A DNA stretch of 34,161 bases from Streptomyces sp. AV19 (lineage in GTDB: Bacteria > Actinomycetota > Actinomycetes > Streptomycetales > Streptomycetaceae). A program made the position numbers and the translations under genes. The stretch's first letter is position 1; each line of letters starts with the position of its first letter. The DNA is taken from NCBI RefSeq assembly GCF_015999245.1, contig NZ_JAEAMR010000003.1, forward strand, positions 519,410 to 553,570, written 5' to 3'. Below, piece by piece: positions 10,280 through 17,230 of this stretch. The notes beneath the pieces are model-generated. The model was not told the origin of the DNA. It saw only the letters and a program-made list of their open reading frames with translations, and ran no database searches.

Positions 10280-11341
10280 ATGGCCTTTGAACCCAGCGGG
10301 CTGTTCCGGCACCCGATCGTCCAGGCCCCCATGGCCGGCGGTGCCTCCGGCCCCGCGCTCGCCGCCGCCGTCTCCGACGCGGGCGGCCTCGGCTTCCTCG
10401 CCGCCGGGTACAAGACGCCGGCCGCGATGTACGAGGAGGTCAAGCAGCTCCGCGCGCGGACGGCCCGCCCCTTCGGGGTGAACCTCTTCATGCCGCAGCC
10501 GCCCCTCGCGGACCCCGCGGCCGTCGAGGTCTACGCCGAGCAACTCGCGGGCGAGGCCACCTGGTACGACACGCCGCTCGGCGACTGGGACCGCGCCGCG
10601 GACGACGCCTACGCGGCCAAGCTCGCCATCCTCCTCGACGACCCCGTCCCCGTCGTCTCGTTCACCTTCGGCTGCCCGTCCGCCGAGGACGTCGAGGCGC
10701 TCGCCCGGGCCGGCACGACGACCGTGGTGACGGTGACCTCGGTCGCCGAGGCGCGGGCCGCGCGGGAGGCCGGCGCGGACGCGCTCTGCGTCCAGGGCGT
10801 CGAGGCCGGCGGCCACCAGGGCACCCACCACGACGATCCGCAGGCGGACTGCGCGGGGGCCGGGCTGCTCGCCCTGCTGACCGAGATCCGCGAGAGCGTG
10901 CCCCTGCCGGCGATCGCCGCGGGCGGACTGATGCGCGGCGCGCAGATAGCCGCCGTCCTCGCGGCCGGCGCCTGCGCGGCGCAGCTCGGCACGGCGTTCC
11001 TGGTCTGCCCGGAGTCCGGCGCGAGCGACCTGCACAAGCGGGCCGTGACGGACCCGCTCTTCACCGGCACCGAACTGACCCGCGCCTTCTCAGGCCGCCC
11101 GGCCAGGGGGCTGGTGAACCGGTTCATCCGGGAACACGGCCCCTACGCCCCCGCCGCCTACCCCCAGGTCCACTACCTGACGGCCGGTCTGCGCAGGGCC
11201 GCCGCGGCGGCCGGCGACCCGCAGGCGCTCAACCTGTGGGCGGGCCAGGGCCACCGGCTGGCCCGCGGCCTCCCGGCGGCGGAGCTCGTCGGGCTGCTGG
11301 TGGCCGAACTCGACGCGGCACGCGCCGCGTTGACGAGCTGA
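10280..11341 (+). CDS. Nitronate monooxygenase-like flavoprotein
   Basis: This 353-residue protein belongs to the nitronate monooxygenase / 2-nitropropane dioxygenase TIM-barrel family, which uses FMN. Visible family marks are HPIVQAPMAGG at the N-terminus, DAGGLGFLAAGY, GVNLFMP, SFTFGCP, GVEAGGHQGTH with the conserved histidine, PAIAAGGL and AAQLGTAFL. The true substrate may differ from nitronates. I chose the ATG at 10280; a GTG at 10274 in the same frame would add two residues. rsmE follows after 43 bp on the same strand. Confidence 0.85.
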   Translation: MAFEPSGLFRHPIVQAPMAGGASGPALAAAVSDAGGLGFLAAGYKTPAAMYEEVKQLRARTARPFGVNLFMPQPPLADPAAVEVYAEQLAGEATWYDTPLGDWDRAADDAYAAKLAILLDDPVPVVSFTFGCPSAEDVEALARAGTTTVVTVTSVAEARAAREAGADALCVQGVEAGGHQGTHHDDPQADCAGAGLLALLTEIRESVPLPAIAAGGLMRGAQIAAVLAAGACAAQLGTAFLVCPESGASDLHKRAVTDPLFTGTELTRAFSGRPARGLVNRFIREHGPYAPAAYPQVHYLTAGLRRAAAAAGDPQALNLWAGQGHRLARGLPAAELVGLLVAELDAARAALTS

Positions 11342-11384
11342 TACGCCGAGAACGATCGAGATCATCTTCGAGAGGACGTACGTC

Positions 11385-12134
11385 ATGACAGCGCCGGTCT
11401 TCCTGGTCGAGGAGGACTCCCTCACCGGCGTCTTCCCCGGCACGGTCTTCGCCCTGGACGGCCCGGAGGGCCGCCACGCGGTGTCCGTCCGCCGGCTGCG
11501 GGTCGGCGAGGACATCGTCCTCACCGACGGCGCCGGCACGGGCGCCCACGGCACGGTCGCCGCGGTCTCGGGCAAGGACCACCTGGAGGTCGCCGTCACC
11601 TCCGTCCGCTCGGAGCCGGTGCCGCAGCCCCGCATCACCGTCGTCCAGGCCCTCCCCAAGGGCGACCGCGGCGAACTCGCCGTCGAGACGATGACGGAGA
11701 CCGGCGTCGACGCCGTCGTCCCCTGGGCGGCGTCCCGTTGCGTCACCCAGTGGAAGGGTGACCGCGGCCTGAAGTCCCTGGCCAAGTGGCGCTCCACGGC
11801 CCGCGAGGCGGGCAAGCAGTCCCGCCGCCTGCGCTTCCCGACGGTCGCCGACCCGATGACGACGAAGCAGGTCTGCGCCCTGCTCGCCGACGCCTCCTTC
11901 GCCGCCGTCCTCCACGAGGAGGGCAGCACCCCCCTGGCCACCGCGGACCTCCCCCCGACGGGCGACATCGTCCTGGTCGTGGGCCCCGAAGGCGGTGTGT
12001 CCCCCGAGGAGTTGACGGCCTTCGAGGCGGCGGGCGCCCTGCCGTTCCGCCTGGGCCCGACGGTCCTCCGCACCTCGACGGCGGGCACGGCAGCGACGGC
12101 ATTGCTGCTGGGGCGGACGGGGCGGTGGAGCTGA
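11385..12134 (+). CDS. rsmE: 16S rRNA m3U1498 methyltransferase RsmE
   Basis: RsmE methylates N3 of U1498 in 16S rRNA using SAM. The 249-residue product has a PUA-like N-terminal domain (HAVSVRRLRVGEDIVLTDG) and a SPOUT knot with LPKGDRGE, ETGVDAVVPW, the SAM-binding VVGPEGGVSPEE and the knot RLGPTVLRTSTAG. A good ribosome site, GAGAGGA, lies about 10 nt before the ATG. The stop is only 15 bp from that of the convergent toxin-like gene, and the conserved neighbourhood breaks off after rsmE. Confidence 0.95.
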   Translation: MTAPVFLVEEDSLTGVFPGTVFALDGPEGRHAVSVRRLRVGEDIVLTDGAGTGAHGTVAAVSGKDHLEVAVTSVRSEPVPQPRITVVQALPKGDRGELAVETMTETGVDAVVPWAASRCVTQWKGDRGLKSLAKWRSTAREAGKQSRRLRFPTVADPMTTKQVCALLADASFAAVLHEEGSTPLATADLPPTGDIVLVVGPEGGVSPEELTAFEAAGALPFRLGPTVLRTSTAGTAATALLLGRTGRWS

Positions 12135-12149
12135 GCGCCCGACGACCGT

Positions 12150-12518
12150 CTAGGTCAGCGCGGCCCTCAAACGATCGCCGACTTCGTGGACGCCCGCGCC
12201 GCGCTGCGCGGCTTCCACGAGGTCGGCCAGCAACTCCCGTGAGACCTTGACGTCTTCGAGCGCGAGGTACGCGTGGGCCGTCGCCATCGCGTAGAACTCG
12301 TTCATCGGCGAGTCCAGCGGCGGGCACACCGTGAGGGTGTGCAGCAGGGCCGCCGCGCGCCAGACATGATCGCGTTCCGGCTGGTCGGCGACCATGCGCA
12401 CAGTGCTGGCGTGCCGGGCCACGGCGGCCTCCACGCCGGACGGATCCCACACGGTGGGATCGGATGGGAGGTAGGTGGCCATGACACGCCACAGCCACGC
12501 TGCGTCGGCGAGGATCAA
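12150..12518 (-). CDS. Doc/Fic-like toxin component with degenerate active site
   Basis: The 122-residue product resembles Doc of the Phd-Doc module over its whole length: an N-terminal helical part (AWLWRVMATYLPSD), AAALLHTLTV before the active-site loop, and a C-terminal LLADLVEAAQRGAGVHEVGD similar to Doc's end. Where Doc has the catalytic loop HxFxDxNKR, this protein reads CPPLDSPMN, so the histidine, asparagine, lysine and arginine are absent. It belongs to a group annotated in streptomycetes as Fic-type toxin components. The start is a TTG at 12518 that overlaps the antitoxin stop as TTGA, with GGGA upstream. Function as a toxin is inferred from pairing. Confidence 0.7.
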   Translation of the reverse strand: MILADAAWLWRVMATYLPSDPTVWDPSGVEAAVARHASTVRMVADQPERDHVWRAAALLHTLTVCPPLDSPMNEFYAMATAHAYLALEDVKVSRELLADLVEAAQRGAGVHEVGDRLRAALT

Positions 12519-12736
12519 CGGGCGTCCCGCTTTCCGAAGCGCTCCTGCACGTAGGCCCAGTTCTCGGGAGAGTTGAACTCGGCGGCGGCGTCCAGGAAAC
12601 GCTGCCGATCCGGGTCGAGTTCGCGCCGTACGGTATCGGCGATCAGTCCAGTGACCGTAGTGCCTGTCGCTTCTGCCTGACGTTTGACGTCCTCGGCGAA
12701 GTCGTCGTCGAGGCGGATCGTGATGGTCTTCGACAT
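12515..12736 (-). CDS. Ribbon-helix-helix antitoxin
   Basis: This 73-residue protein starts with a ribbon-helix-helix fold: the strand SKTITIRLDDD is followed by helices DFAEDVKRQAEATG and TVTGLIADTVRREL. The tail (FLDAAAEFNSPENWAYVQER) would be the toxin-neutralising part. The ATG at 12736 fits the fold and follows a palindromic operator at 12744-12763. It overlaps the toxin gene by 4 nt, giving translational coupling. RHH antitoxins normally repress their own promoter. Confidence 0.8.
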   Translation of the reverse strand: MSKTITIRLDDDFAEDVKRQAEATGTTVTGLIADTVRRELDPDRQRFLDAAAEFNSPENWAYVQERFGKRDAR

Positions 12737-12743
12737 GACACGA

Positions 12744-12763
12744 GTAAAGCATCGCTGCTTTAC
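12744..12763 (-). promoter_or_regulatory. Palindromic operator before the toxin-antitoxin pair
   Basis: GTAAAGCA-TCGC-TGCTTTAC is a perfect 8-bp inverted repeat with a 4-bp centre, clearly more AT-rich than its surroundings. It ends 7 bp before the antitoxin ATG. The likely role is autoregulation by the RHH antitoxin. Confidence 0.6.
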
Positions 12764-12895
12764 GGCGGCAAGGTGTGTCCTGGGGCTGCCCGGCGCTGTC
12801 CGACTTTGTCGGAAGATTGCTCTGGGTGGGCGTGTCAGTGACAGCTGGTTGCCTAGTGTTGACCGCTGCATGACCGACTTGTGGGAGGGGCGGGC

Positions 12896-13222
12896 ATGGG
12901 CGACAGCGACGAGGTGCTCGACATCAAGACGGCCGACATCAAGGCTGTGGCGCCAGTGTTCCATCGGCAGAGCAAGAAGCTCAGCGACGCGTTGACCACC
13001 CTCGTCAGCACCCTGGACGGGCTGGGCAAGCCGTGGGGCGACGACAAGCCGGGCAAGTAGTTCGCCGCCAAGTACGGCCCGGACCAGAAGGAGGTCGAGC
13101 GCGCCACTGGCATCCTCGTGCTCGGCTTGGTGAGTATCCATGAGGCGATGGTCGACATGGCCGACGGGCACGTCGACAACGACAAGGCCATCGCCGGGAT
13201 CTTCACCAAGGACGCCCGATGA
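12896..13222 (+). pseudogene. WXG100-like protein gene interrupted by an in-frame amber codon
   Basis: From the ATG at 12896 (GGAGGGG upstream) the frame reads MGDSDEVLDIKTADIKAV, helical sequence, LDGLGKPWGDDKPGK, then TAG at 13058-13060 (codon 55), then FAAKYGPDQKEVERATG up to a TGA at 13220. PWG lies between two helices as the WxG turn of WXG100/ESX proteins. The sequence after the stop continues the same protein without a shift, so a single change, probably GAG to TAG, split a gene of about 108 residues. The final ATGA overlaps the next gene, showing an intact former operon. Confidence 0.75.
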
Positions 13223-13656
13223 GCATCGAGGACGACGCCAAGGCGCTCCTCCTCAAAATGGGCATGTGGTGGCCGGACGCCAACTCCGGAACCCTGCGCC
13301 ACGCGGCCGAGGCCTGGCGGACGTTCGCCGGCACGGTCGATGATGTCCGGGCCGACACGGACAAGGCGGCCGGCTCCCTCATCCACCACAACACGGGCAA
13401 GGCCATCGATGCCTTCCAGGAGTTCTGGGGACGGTACGCCCAGGGCGGCGAGAGGGGATGGCTGAGCGGCATCGCCAAGGCCGCCCGGAATATGGCCGAG
13501 GCCCTGGACAAGTTCGCCGATGCAGTCGACAAGGCGATCCAGAAACTGTGGACGCAGATCGGTATCGACGCGGCCGCCATCGCTGGCGGTGTGTTGCTCA
13601 CCGTCGTCACGGCAGGCGTCTCCGACGAGGTCGCCGCCGGGATCGTAGGCATATGA
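13219..13656 (+). CDS. Truncated type VII-associated polymorphic-toxin N-terminal region
   Basis: The 145-residue product is mostly helical: WWPDANSGTLRHAAEAWRTF, then a WxG-like AFQEFWGRYAQGGERGW, then ALDKFADAVDKAIQKLW, then a small hydrophobic stretch (DAAAIAGGVLLTVVTAG) and a stop. In streptomycetes such proteins, encoded behind a WXG100-like gene, usually continue into a long linker and C-terminal toxin. Here the frame stops at about the point where the linker should begin, so it is probably a 5' remnant. The start overlaps the stop of the broken WXG100-like gene (ATGA). No toxin or immunity gene is visible downstream. Confidence 0.6.
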   Translation: MSIEDDAKALLLKMGMWWPDANSGTLRHAAEAWRTFAGTVDDVRADTDKAAGSLIHHNTGKAIDAFQEFWGRYAQGGERGWLSGIAKAARNMAEALDKFADAVDKAIQKLWTQIGIDAAAIAGGVLLTVVTAGVSDEVAAGIVGI

Positions 13657-13973
13657 GCATGATGCGCAGGGGCGGCTCGTCAGGAAGTCAAGGAAGTTAC
13701 TGAATGGCCAGACGCATACGTCGGTGTTCAGCTGGAGTGCCGAAGATCGCCTGACGCTCCTGGCTGGCGTTGGCCGGCCCCGGGGTGCCGCTAACACCGC
13801 CGGGGCGTTCCTGTGGGGACAACTGGTCAGCAGCTGAGCTGCGTTGACAGAACCGTAGCGACAACGGCCAGTCGGATACAACGCGTTGTATTTTCACAAC
13901 CCTAAGGGGCTACGCTCCGAATTGGGCACCGCACAGCGACGCTTCACCCACCTGGGACAACGCGAAGGCGCCG
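13657..13973. other. Gene-free stretch with a hairpin and a perfect palindrome
   Basis: No gene is visible in these 317 bp. It holds a hairpin GCCCCGGGGTG / CACCGCCGGGGC at 13777-13806, a TTGACA at 13844-13849 without a convincing -10, and a perfect 16-bp palindrome at 13876-13891. The stretch probably contains the breakpoint where the toxin gene was lost. Confidence 0.5.
13876..13891. promoter_or_regulatory. Perfect 16-bp palindrome, candidate operator
   Basis: ATACAACGCGTTGTAT is perfectly self-complementary and AT-rich against the background. On the plus strand its TTGTAT (13886-13891) could be a -35 box with TACGCT at 13911-13916 after 19 bp, so a repressor here would cover a promoter. 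No intact plus-strand gene follows; the site may belong to a lost gene. Confidence 0.4.
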
Positions 13974-14178
13974 TCAATGCGGCAGTGACTGCATGCCGCC
14001 TCCGAGCGCGCCGGCCTTGACGCTTGTAAGGAGCATGCCCAGCCCGGCTGCGGTCGTTCTGACGGTTATGCCCGGCTCGTCGCTCTCCCGTATCGTGAGA
14101 TATCCCAGATGGGGCGATCTCGACGCAATTGCCGTCAGGGTGCTCGGAGAACGAAGACTTGCGCCACCGGACATCCAC
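13974..14178 (-). pseudogene. DUF397 protein gene with a frameshift
   Basis: The GTG start at 14178 gives MDVRWRKSSFSEHPDGNCVE and IAP, the diagnostic DUF397 N-terminus. The frame then departs into unrelated sequence, while the +1 frame continues properly: YLTIRESDEPGITVRTTAA, then LLTSVKAGALGG, to a stop at 13974. The two frames join near 14105-14110. DUF397 proteins are short partners encoded just after XRE/DUF5753 regulators, exactly as here, with a 13-bp gap and GAGG before the start. One inserted base or two deleted bases would explain it. Confidence 0.7.
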
Positions 14179-14191
14179 TTACCTCACGCCT

Positions 14192-15052
14192 TCACAAGCT
14201 ATGCGCCAACCCATGGAGTAGCTCCCGCGAGCGCACCGGATCAAGAGCGCGTCCTTCCATGCGATCCAGTACCGCACGATAGTTCGCCAGATGGGTTTCC
14301 GCATGCAGAAAGGACGACCCCATGGCGGTGTCCGTCTGCACGGTGTCGAGCTGTGCAACCGGCCCGCACGCATAGGACGTTGAGCTTGCCACCGCTGGAT
14401 AGCCGCCGGCCTCGAACGGCAGCACACGAATGATGACGTTCTCCCGTTCGGACTGCTTCAGCAAGTGGTCAATCTGGGTTCGCACAACCTGCCGACCGCC
14501 GAACCGCATGTGTAGTGCTGCCTCGTGAATGATGAACATGCACAAGGGCGGTTGTGTTCGATCGAGGACCGTGCTGCGCGTGAGCCGGAAAGCGAGCTTG
14601 CGCTCGAAGTCGTCCGGCGCCAGGGGCGGCACAGCCTCCTTGAAGACAGCGCGCGCGTAGTCCTCGTGCTGGAGGAGCCCCGGCATGTGCGTGATCTGCG
14701 CCGACCGGATCGCGACAGCGTGGTGTTCCAGCTCGGCGAGATCGAGGGCTACCGTGGCGATCCGGTCCCGAAACTCGTCCCACCATCGCACGGCCGGGAA
14801 GCGACGCTCCTTGGCCATCGCGGCCAGGGCGTCCACGTACTGGCCGTCCCTGCAGGAGTAGTTGGCCGCCCAGACGCGCACACGGTCAGGACTCACGCCG
14901 AACCTGCCGGATTCGATGTTGCTGACGGTGGTCCGGTCCGTGCCGTGCACAGCGGCGGCCTCGGTCAGGGACAGCCCTGCGCGCTCGCGCATCTTGCCCA
15001 GTTCGGTGCCCAACCGGCGCTGCCGTTCAGTCGGGAGCTTCCTTGATGCCAC
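14192..15052 (-). CDS. XRE-family regulator with DUF5753 domain
   Basis: The 286-residue protein has an N-terminal helix-turn-helix (LGTELGKMRERAGLSLTEAA, GTDRTTVSNIESGRFGVSPD, about residues 11-60) and a DUF5753 domain (ITHMPGLLQHEDYARAVF, QTDTAMGSSFLHAE). Such regulators are abundant in Streptomyces and usually pair with a DUF397 protein, as in whiJ-like loci of development. The start is the GTG at 15052 with AAGGGA 8 nt upstream; the frame extends to 15421 but the upstream part covers an old transposase fragment. The partner gene downstream is frameshifted, so the module may be partly inactive. Confidence 0.85.
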   Translation of the reverse strand: MASRKLPTERQRRLGTELGKMRERAGLSLTEAAAVHGTDRTTVSNIESGRFGVSPDRVRVWAANYSCRDGQYVDALAAMAKERRFPAVRWWDEFRDRIATVALDLAELEHHAVAIRSAQITHMPGLLQHEDYARAVFKEAVPPLAPDDFERKLAFRLTRSTVLDRTQPPLCMFIIHEAALHMRFGGRQVVRTQIDHLLKQSERENVIIRVLPFEAGGYPAVASSTSYACGPVAQLDTVQTDTAMGSSFLHAETHLANYRAVLDRMEGRALDPVRSRELLHGLAHSL

Positions 15053-15223
15053 CAGATGTCCCTTCTCCCGAGTGCGCGGGCCGTGCCTGACCAACTGCCC
15101 GTGGATCACGCACCGTCGGGTGGGAACGTCCTGTCTACACCAAGTCGTGGTGATGCACCTTGCCGCGGAGCGGATCGTCCGCCAAGCCCTGCTTGCGTAC
15201 CCGCAGTTCGGCGAGCTCTGCCC

Positions 15224-15364
15224 CACCTCTACCTCTACGGGGATGCGACCTACTACAAGGTCCGCGTGAACCATCGGATCGTATCCCGGGCTGTGGTCAT
15301 CGCCGCCGGCATCATCGACGACGGCGGACGTGAAGTGCTGGGGCTGATGGTCGTCGACAGCTGT
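15224..15364 (+). pseudogene. IS256-type (Mutator) transposase fragment
   Basis: The plus frame reads HLYLYGDATYYKVRVNHR, IVSRAVVIAAGIIDDGGRE and VLGLMVVDS, which corresponds to the catalytic core of IS256-family transposases around the first aspartate (DATYxKVR). About 47 residues remain; both flanks are unrelated. No terminal inverted repeats are visible, so this is an internal scrap. It indicates past insertion activity in this islet. The rest of 15053-15603 shows no gene I can support. Confidence 0.75.
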
Positions 15365-15603
15365 CCCGGAACCGTCCCACACCGGATACCGGGAGAGCAT
15401 CACCAGGTTCTGGCGCGCCACCCTGCTGGAGCGCCCCGCGCTGCCGGGCGTCTGCCCGGTGCCCAGGCGGGTGAGGGCCTTCGGCCGCGACAGTACGGCG
15501 TCCAGCTGGTCACCCGTGCGGCACGGCTGGAGAGCGGCGAGTCATCGGCCGGGGGACGATGCGGGCACAGATGTTCCTCTGTTCGGATGGAGGCGGATGA
15601 CGT

Positions 15604-16611
15604 ATGCCGGGTGCGGGCGGTTCGTCGTTCGGGCGGCGGCGGGTGCTCGTCGGTGTGGTGGGTCTGGTCGGGGCGGGAGTGTGTGCCGGGCAGGCGGGGG
15701 CGGAGGGCCCGGGCAGTGGCCTCGTCGAGCCCGTGGTCACGACCGTGCAGGACTGGCAGGGCGTCGCCCGGGTGCTGGGCCGGGAGGGGAAGCTGGACGA
15801 CGACCGGGTCTACCGGGTGGCTTTCCCTCGCACGGATCTGCGCGTCTCGTCCTTCGGCTTCACCTTGAACCCGAACCTGGGGCTCGGCACCTACGTCTCC
15901 TTCATGCGGTACGCGGATCAACGGACCATGCTGATGGGCGACATGATGGTCACCGAGACCGAGCTGCAGCGGACGCTGGACGCGCTCGGCTCGCACGGCA
16001 TCGGGCGGACGTCCGTGCACAAGCATCTGCTCGCGCATCACCCGCCACTGTGGTGGATCCATCTGCACGCGCTCGACCCCGACCCCGTCACCCTGGCGCG
16101 GGGCCTGCTGGAGGCGCTCCGGGTCGCGGGGCCCCTGCCCCTCCTGCCGGTGGATCCTCCCGCGCGGCGCGGGATCGACCTGGACACGGAGGGGATCGAG
16201 GCCGCGCTGGGGACCCGGGGCAAGGGGGTGGACGTGTTCAAGGCGACGTTCTTCCGCAAGGGGACGATCACCTTGCACGATCGTCTGCTGCCCCGGAAGA
16301 CGGGCGGGGTCACGGCCCTCACCTTCCAGCCGGTCGGGGGCGGACGGGCCGTGATCAATGGGGAGTTCGCCATGGTCGCGGGCGAAGTGCAGGGCGTCAT
16401 GGACGCGGTGCGGCGGCACGGCATCGACGTGGTCTCGCTGCACAGTCACATGCTGATGGACGAACCGCGCATGTTCTTCCTGCACTTCTGGGCGGCGGGT
16501 GACGCGGTGCAACTGGCGCGGGGGCTGCGGGCGGGGGTGGACCTGATGGACGTCGATACCCGCCCCGGGGGCGAATCGCCGACGGGCGCGCCGCCCGGGG
16601 TGAGGCCGTGA
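15604..16611 (+). CDS. DUF1259 (LppY/LpqO-like) exported protein
   Basis: The 335-residue protein has two DUF1259 repeats: the first with VYRVAFPRTDLRV, LGTYVSFMRYADQRTMLMGD and HKHLLAHHPPLWWIHLHA, the second with KATFFRKGTITLHD, NGEFAMVAGEVQGVMDAV and LHSHMLMDEPRMFFLHFWA. Histidine clusters are conserved in the family, whose reaction is unknown. The N-terminus FGRRRVLVGVVGLVGAG has a twin-arginine and a hydrophobic stretch, suggesting Tat export. The start ATG at 15604 follows GGAGG/GGCGGA (15589-15597). It is the first intact gene after the decayed islet. Confidence 0.85.
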   Translation: MPGAGGSSFGRRRVLVGVVGLVGAGVCAGQAGAEGPGSGLVEPVVTTVQDWQGVARVLGREGKLDDDRVYRVAFPRTDLRVSSFGFTLNPNLGLGTYVSFMRYADQRTMLMGDMMVTETELQRTLDALGSHGIGRTSVHKHLLAHHPPLWWIHLHALDPDPVTLARGLLEALRVAGPLPLLPVDPPARRGIDLDTEGIEAALGTRGKGVDVFKATFFRKGTITLHDRLLPRKTGGVTALTFQPVGGGRAVINGEFAMVAGEVQGVMDAVRRHGIDVVSLHSHMLMDEPRMFFLHFWAAGDAVQLARGLRAGVDLMDVDTRPGGESPTGAPPGVRP

Positions 16612-16623
16612 TGCCACCGGATC

Positions 16624-16642
16624 CCGTGCGGGCGCCGCACGG
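16624..16642 (+). terminator. Terminator after the DUF1259 gene
   Basis: CCGTGCGG-GCG-CCGCACGG is a perfect 8-bp stem 12 nt after the stop codon. Confidence 0.65.
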
Positions 16643-16776
16643 TCCGGCCGGTTCGCAGTATTCTGACCGCACGTGCCGTCGGACGCAGCGCACAGCCGGG
16701 CACTGAGGGTTGTGCGGTGCGGCCGGGGGCGCGTACCGGGTCCGGGATGTAGAGCAGCGTCTTGGTACCGGGAAGC

Positions 16777-16870
16777 GGAGCCCGCCGGGAGGCCACCCGG
16801 CAGGCTCCTTCGGAGAAGGATGTGCATCCCGCCCCTCACCAAGCCTTCTGGTGAGGGGCGGGTCACATCC
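16777..16870 (+). other. Chain of overlapping strong hairpins (structured-RNA candidate)
   Basis: Helix 1: GGAGCCCGCCGGG (16777-16789) with CCCGGCAGGCTCC (16796-16808). Helix 2: TCCTTC-GGA-GAAGGA (16806-16820), sharing bases with helix 1. Helix 3: CCCGCCCCTCACCA (16828-16841) with TGGTGAGGGGCGGG (16849-16862), extended by GGATGTG/CACATCC (16818-16824, 16864-16870) and sharing bases with helix 2. The inner part of helix 3 also suits a terminator for the minus-strand frame ending at 16863. The whole could be an attenuator-like RNA, an end of a lost IS200/IS605-type element, or simply back-to-back terminators. Confidence 0.45.
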
Positions 16871-17083
16871 GGCGCATCACCTCCGGCACCGCCTGCACGA
16901 GCAGCGCGAACAACGCGCGAGGTCCGTACTGGCGGAACAGGGACCCGAGGTAGGACCGGTCCTTCTCCCCTGCGTGACGACCCACGAGCGGTCGTCCTTC
17001 CCCTTGACGGTGACCCGCTGTTCGCGAGCCCCCCGCAGCAGAAGGCGAGCATCACCCCCTGCTTCAGGGGGCAGTGCGCACAC
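16863..17083 (-). pseudogene. Frameshifted small ORF of unknown family
   Basis: One minus frame from a GTG at 17083 reads AREQRVTVKGKDDRSWVVTQ and G. The other frame continues EKDRSYLGSLFRQYGPRALF, ALLVQAVPEVMRRM and a stop at 16863, directly before the hairpin at 16828-16862. The two pieces fit together if one G is restored in the GGGG run near 16965. The C-terminal part looks like an amphipathic helix. I do not recognise the family; a real gene is suggested by the well-placed terminator and smooth composition. Confidence 0.35.
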
Positions 17084-17230
17084 CGGGCAACCGCCGGAAG
17101 GCGGTGTCCGTGCGTCGTCGGGCAGCAGCTTAGCGTGACGCGTGCGCCTTCAACTGCCGTTTGTGGGCCCTCGCTTGCTCCTGCGGCTAAGCTCGCCCTT
17201 CAGTGATCTTGAATGCGGGGGAGCCGGGTC

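Noticed and set aside
7571..11035. 1154-residue minus-strand open frame opposite hrcA, dnaJ and the nitronate monooxygenase gene
   Set aside because: It is antisense to three well-supported genes and has compositionally biased sequence.
14100..14112. Programmed frameshift in the DUF397 gene
   Set aside because: No slippery run or stimulating structure is evident, and related proteins are made from a single frame; mutation or sequencing error is simpler.
17055..17071. CCCCCTG-CTT-CAGGGGG hairpin as a terminator
   Set aside because: It lies near the start of the broken minus-strand frame, not at a gene end, so no role can be assigned.
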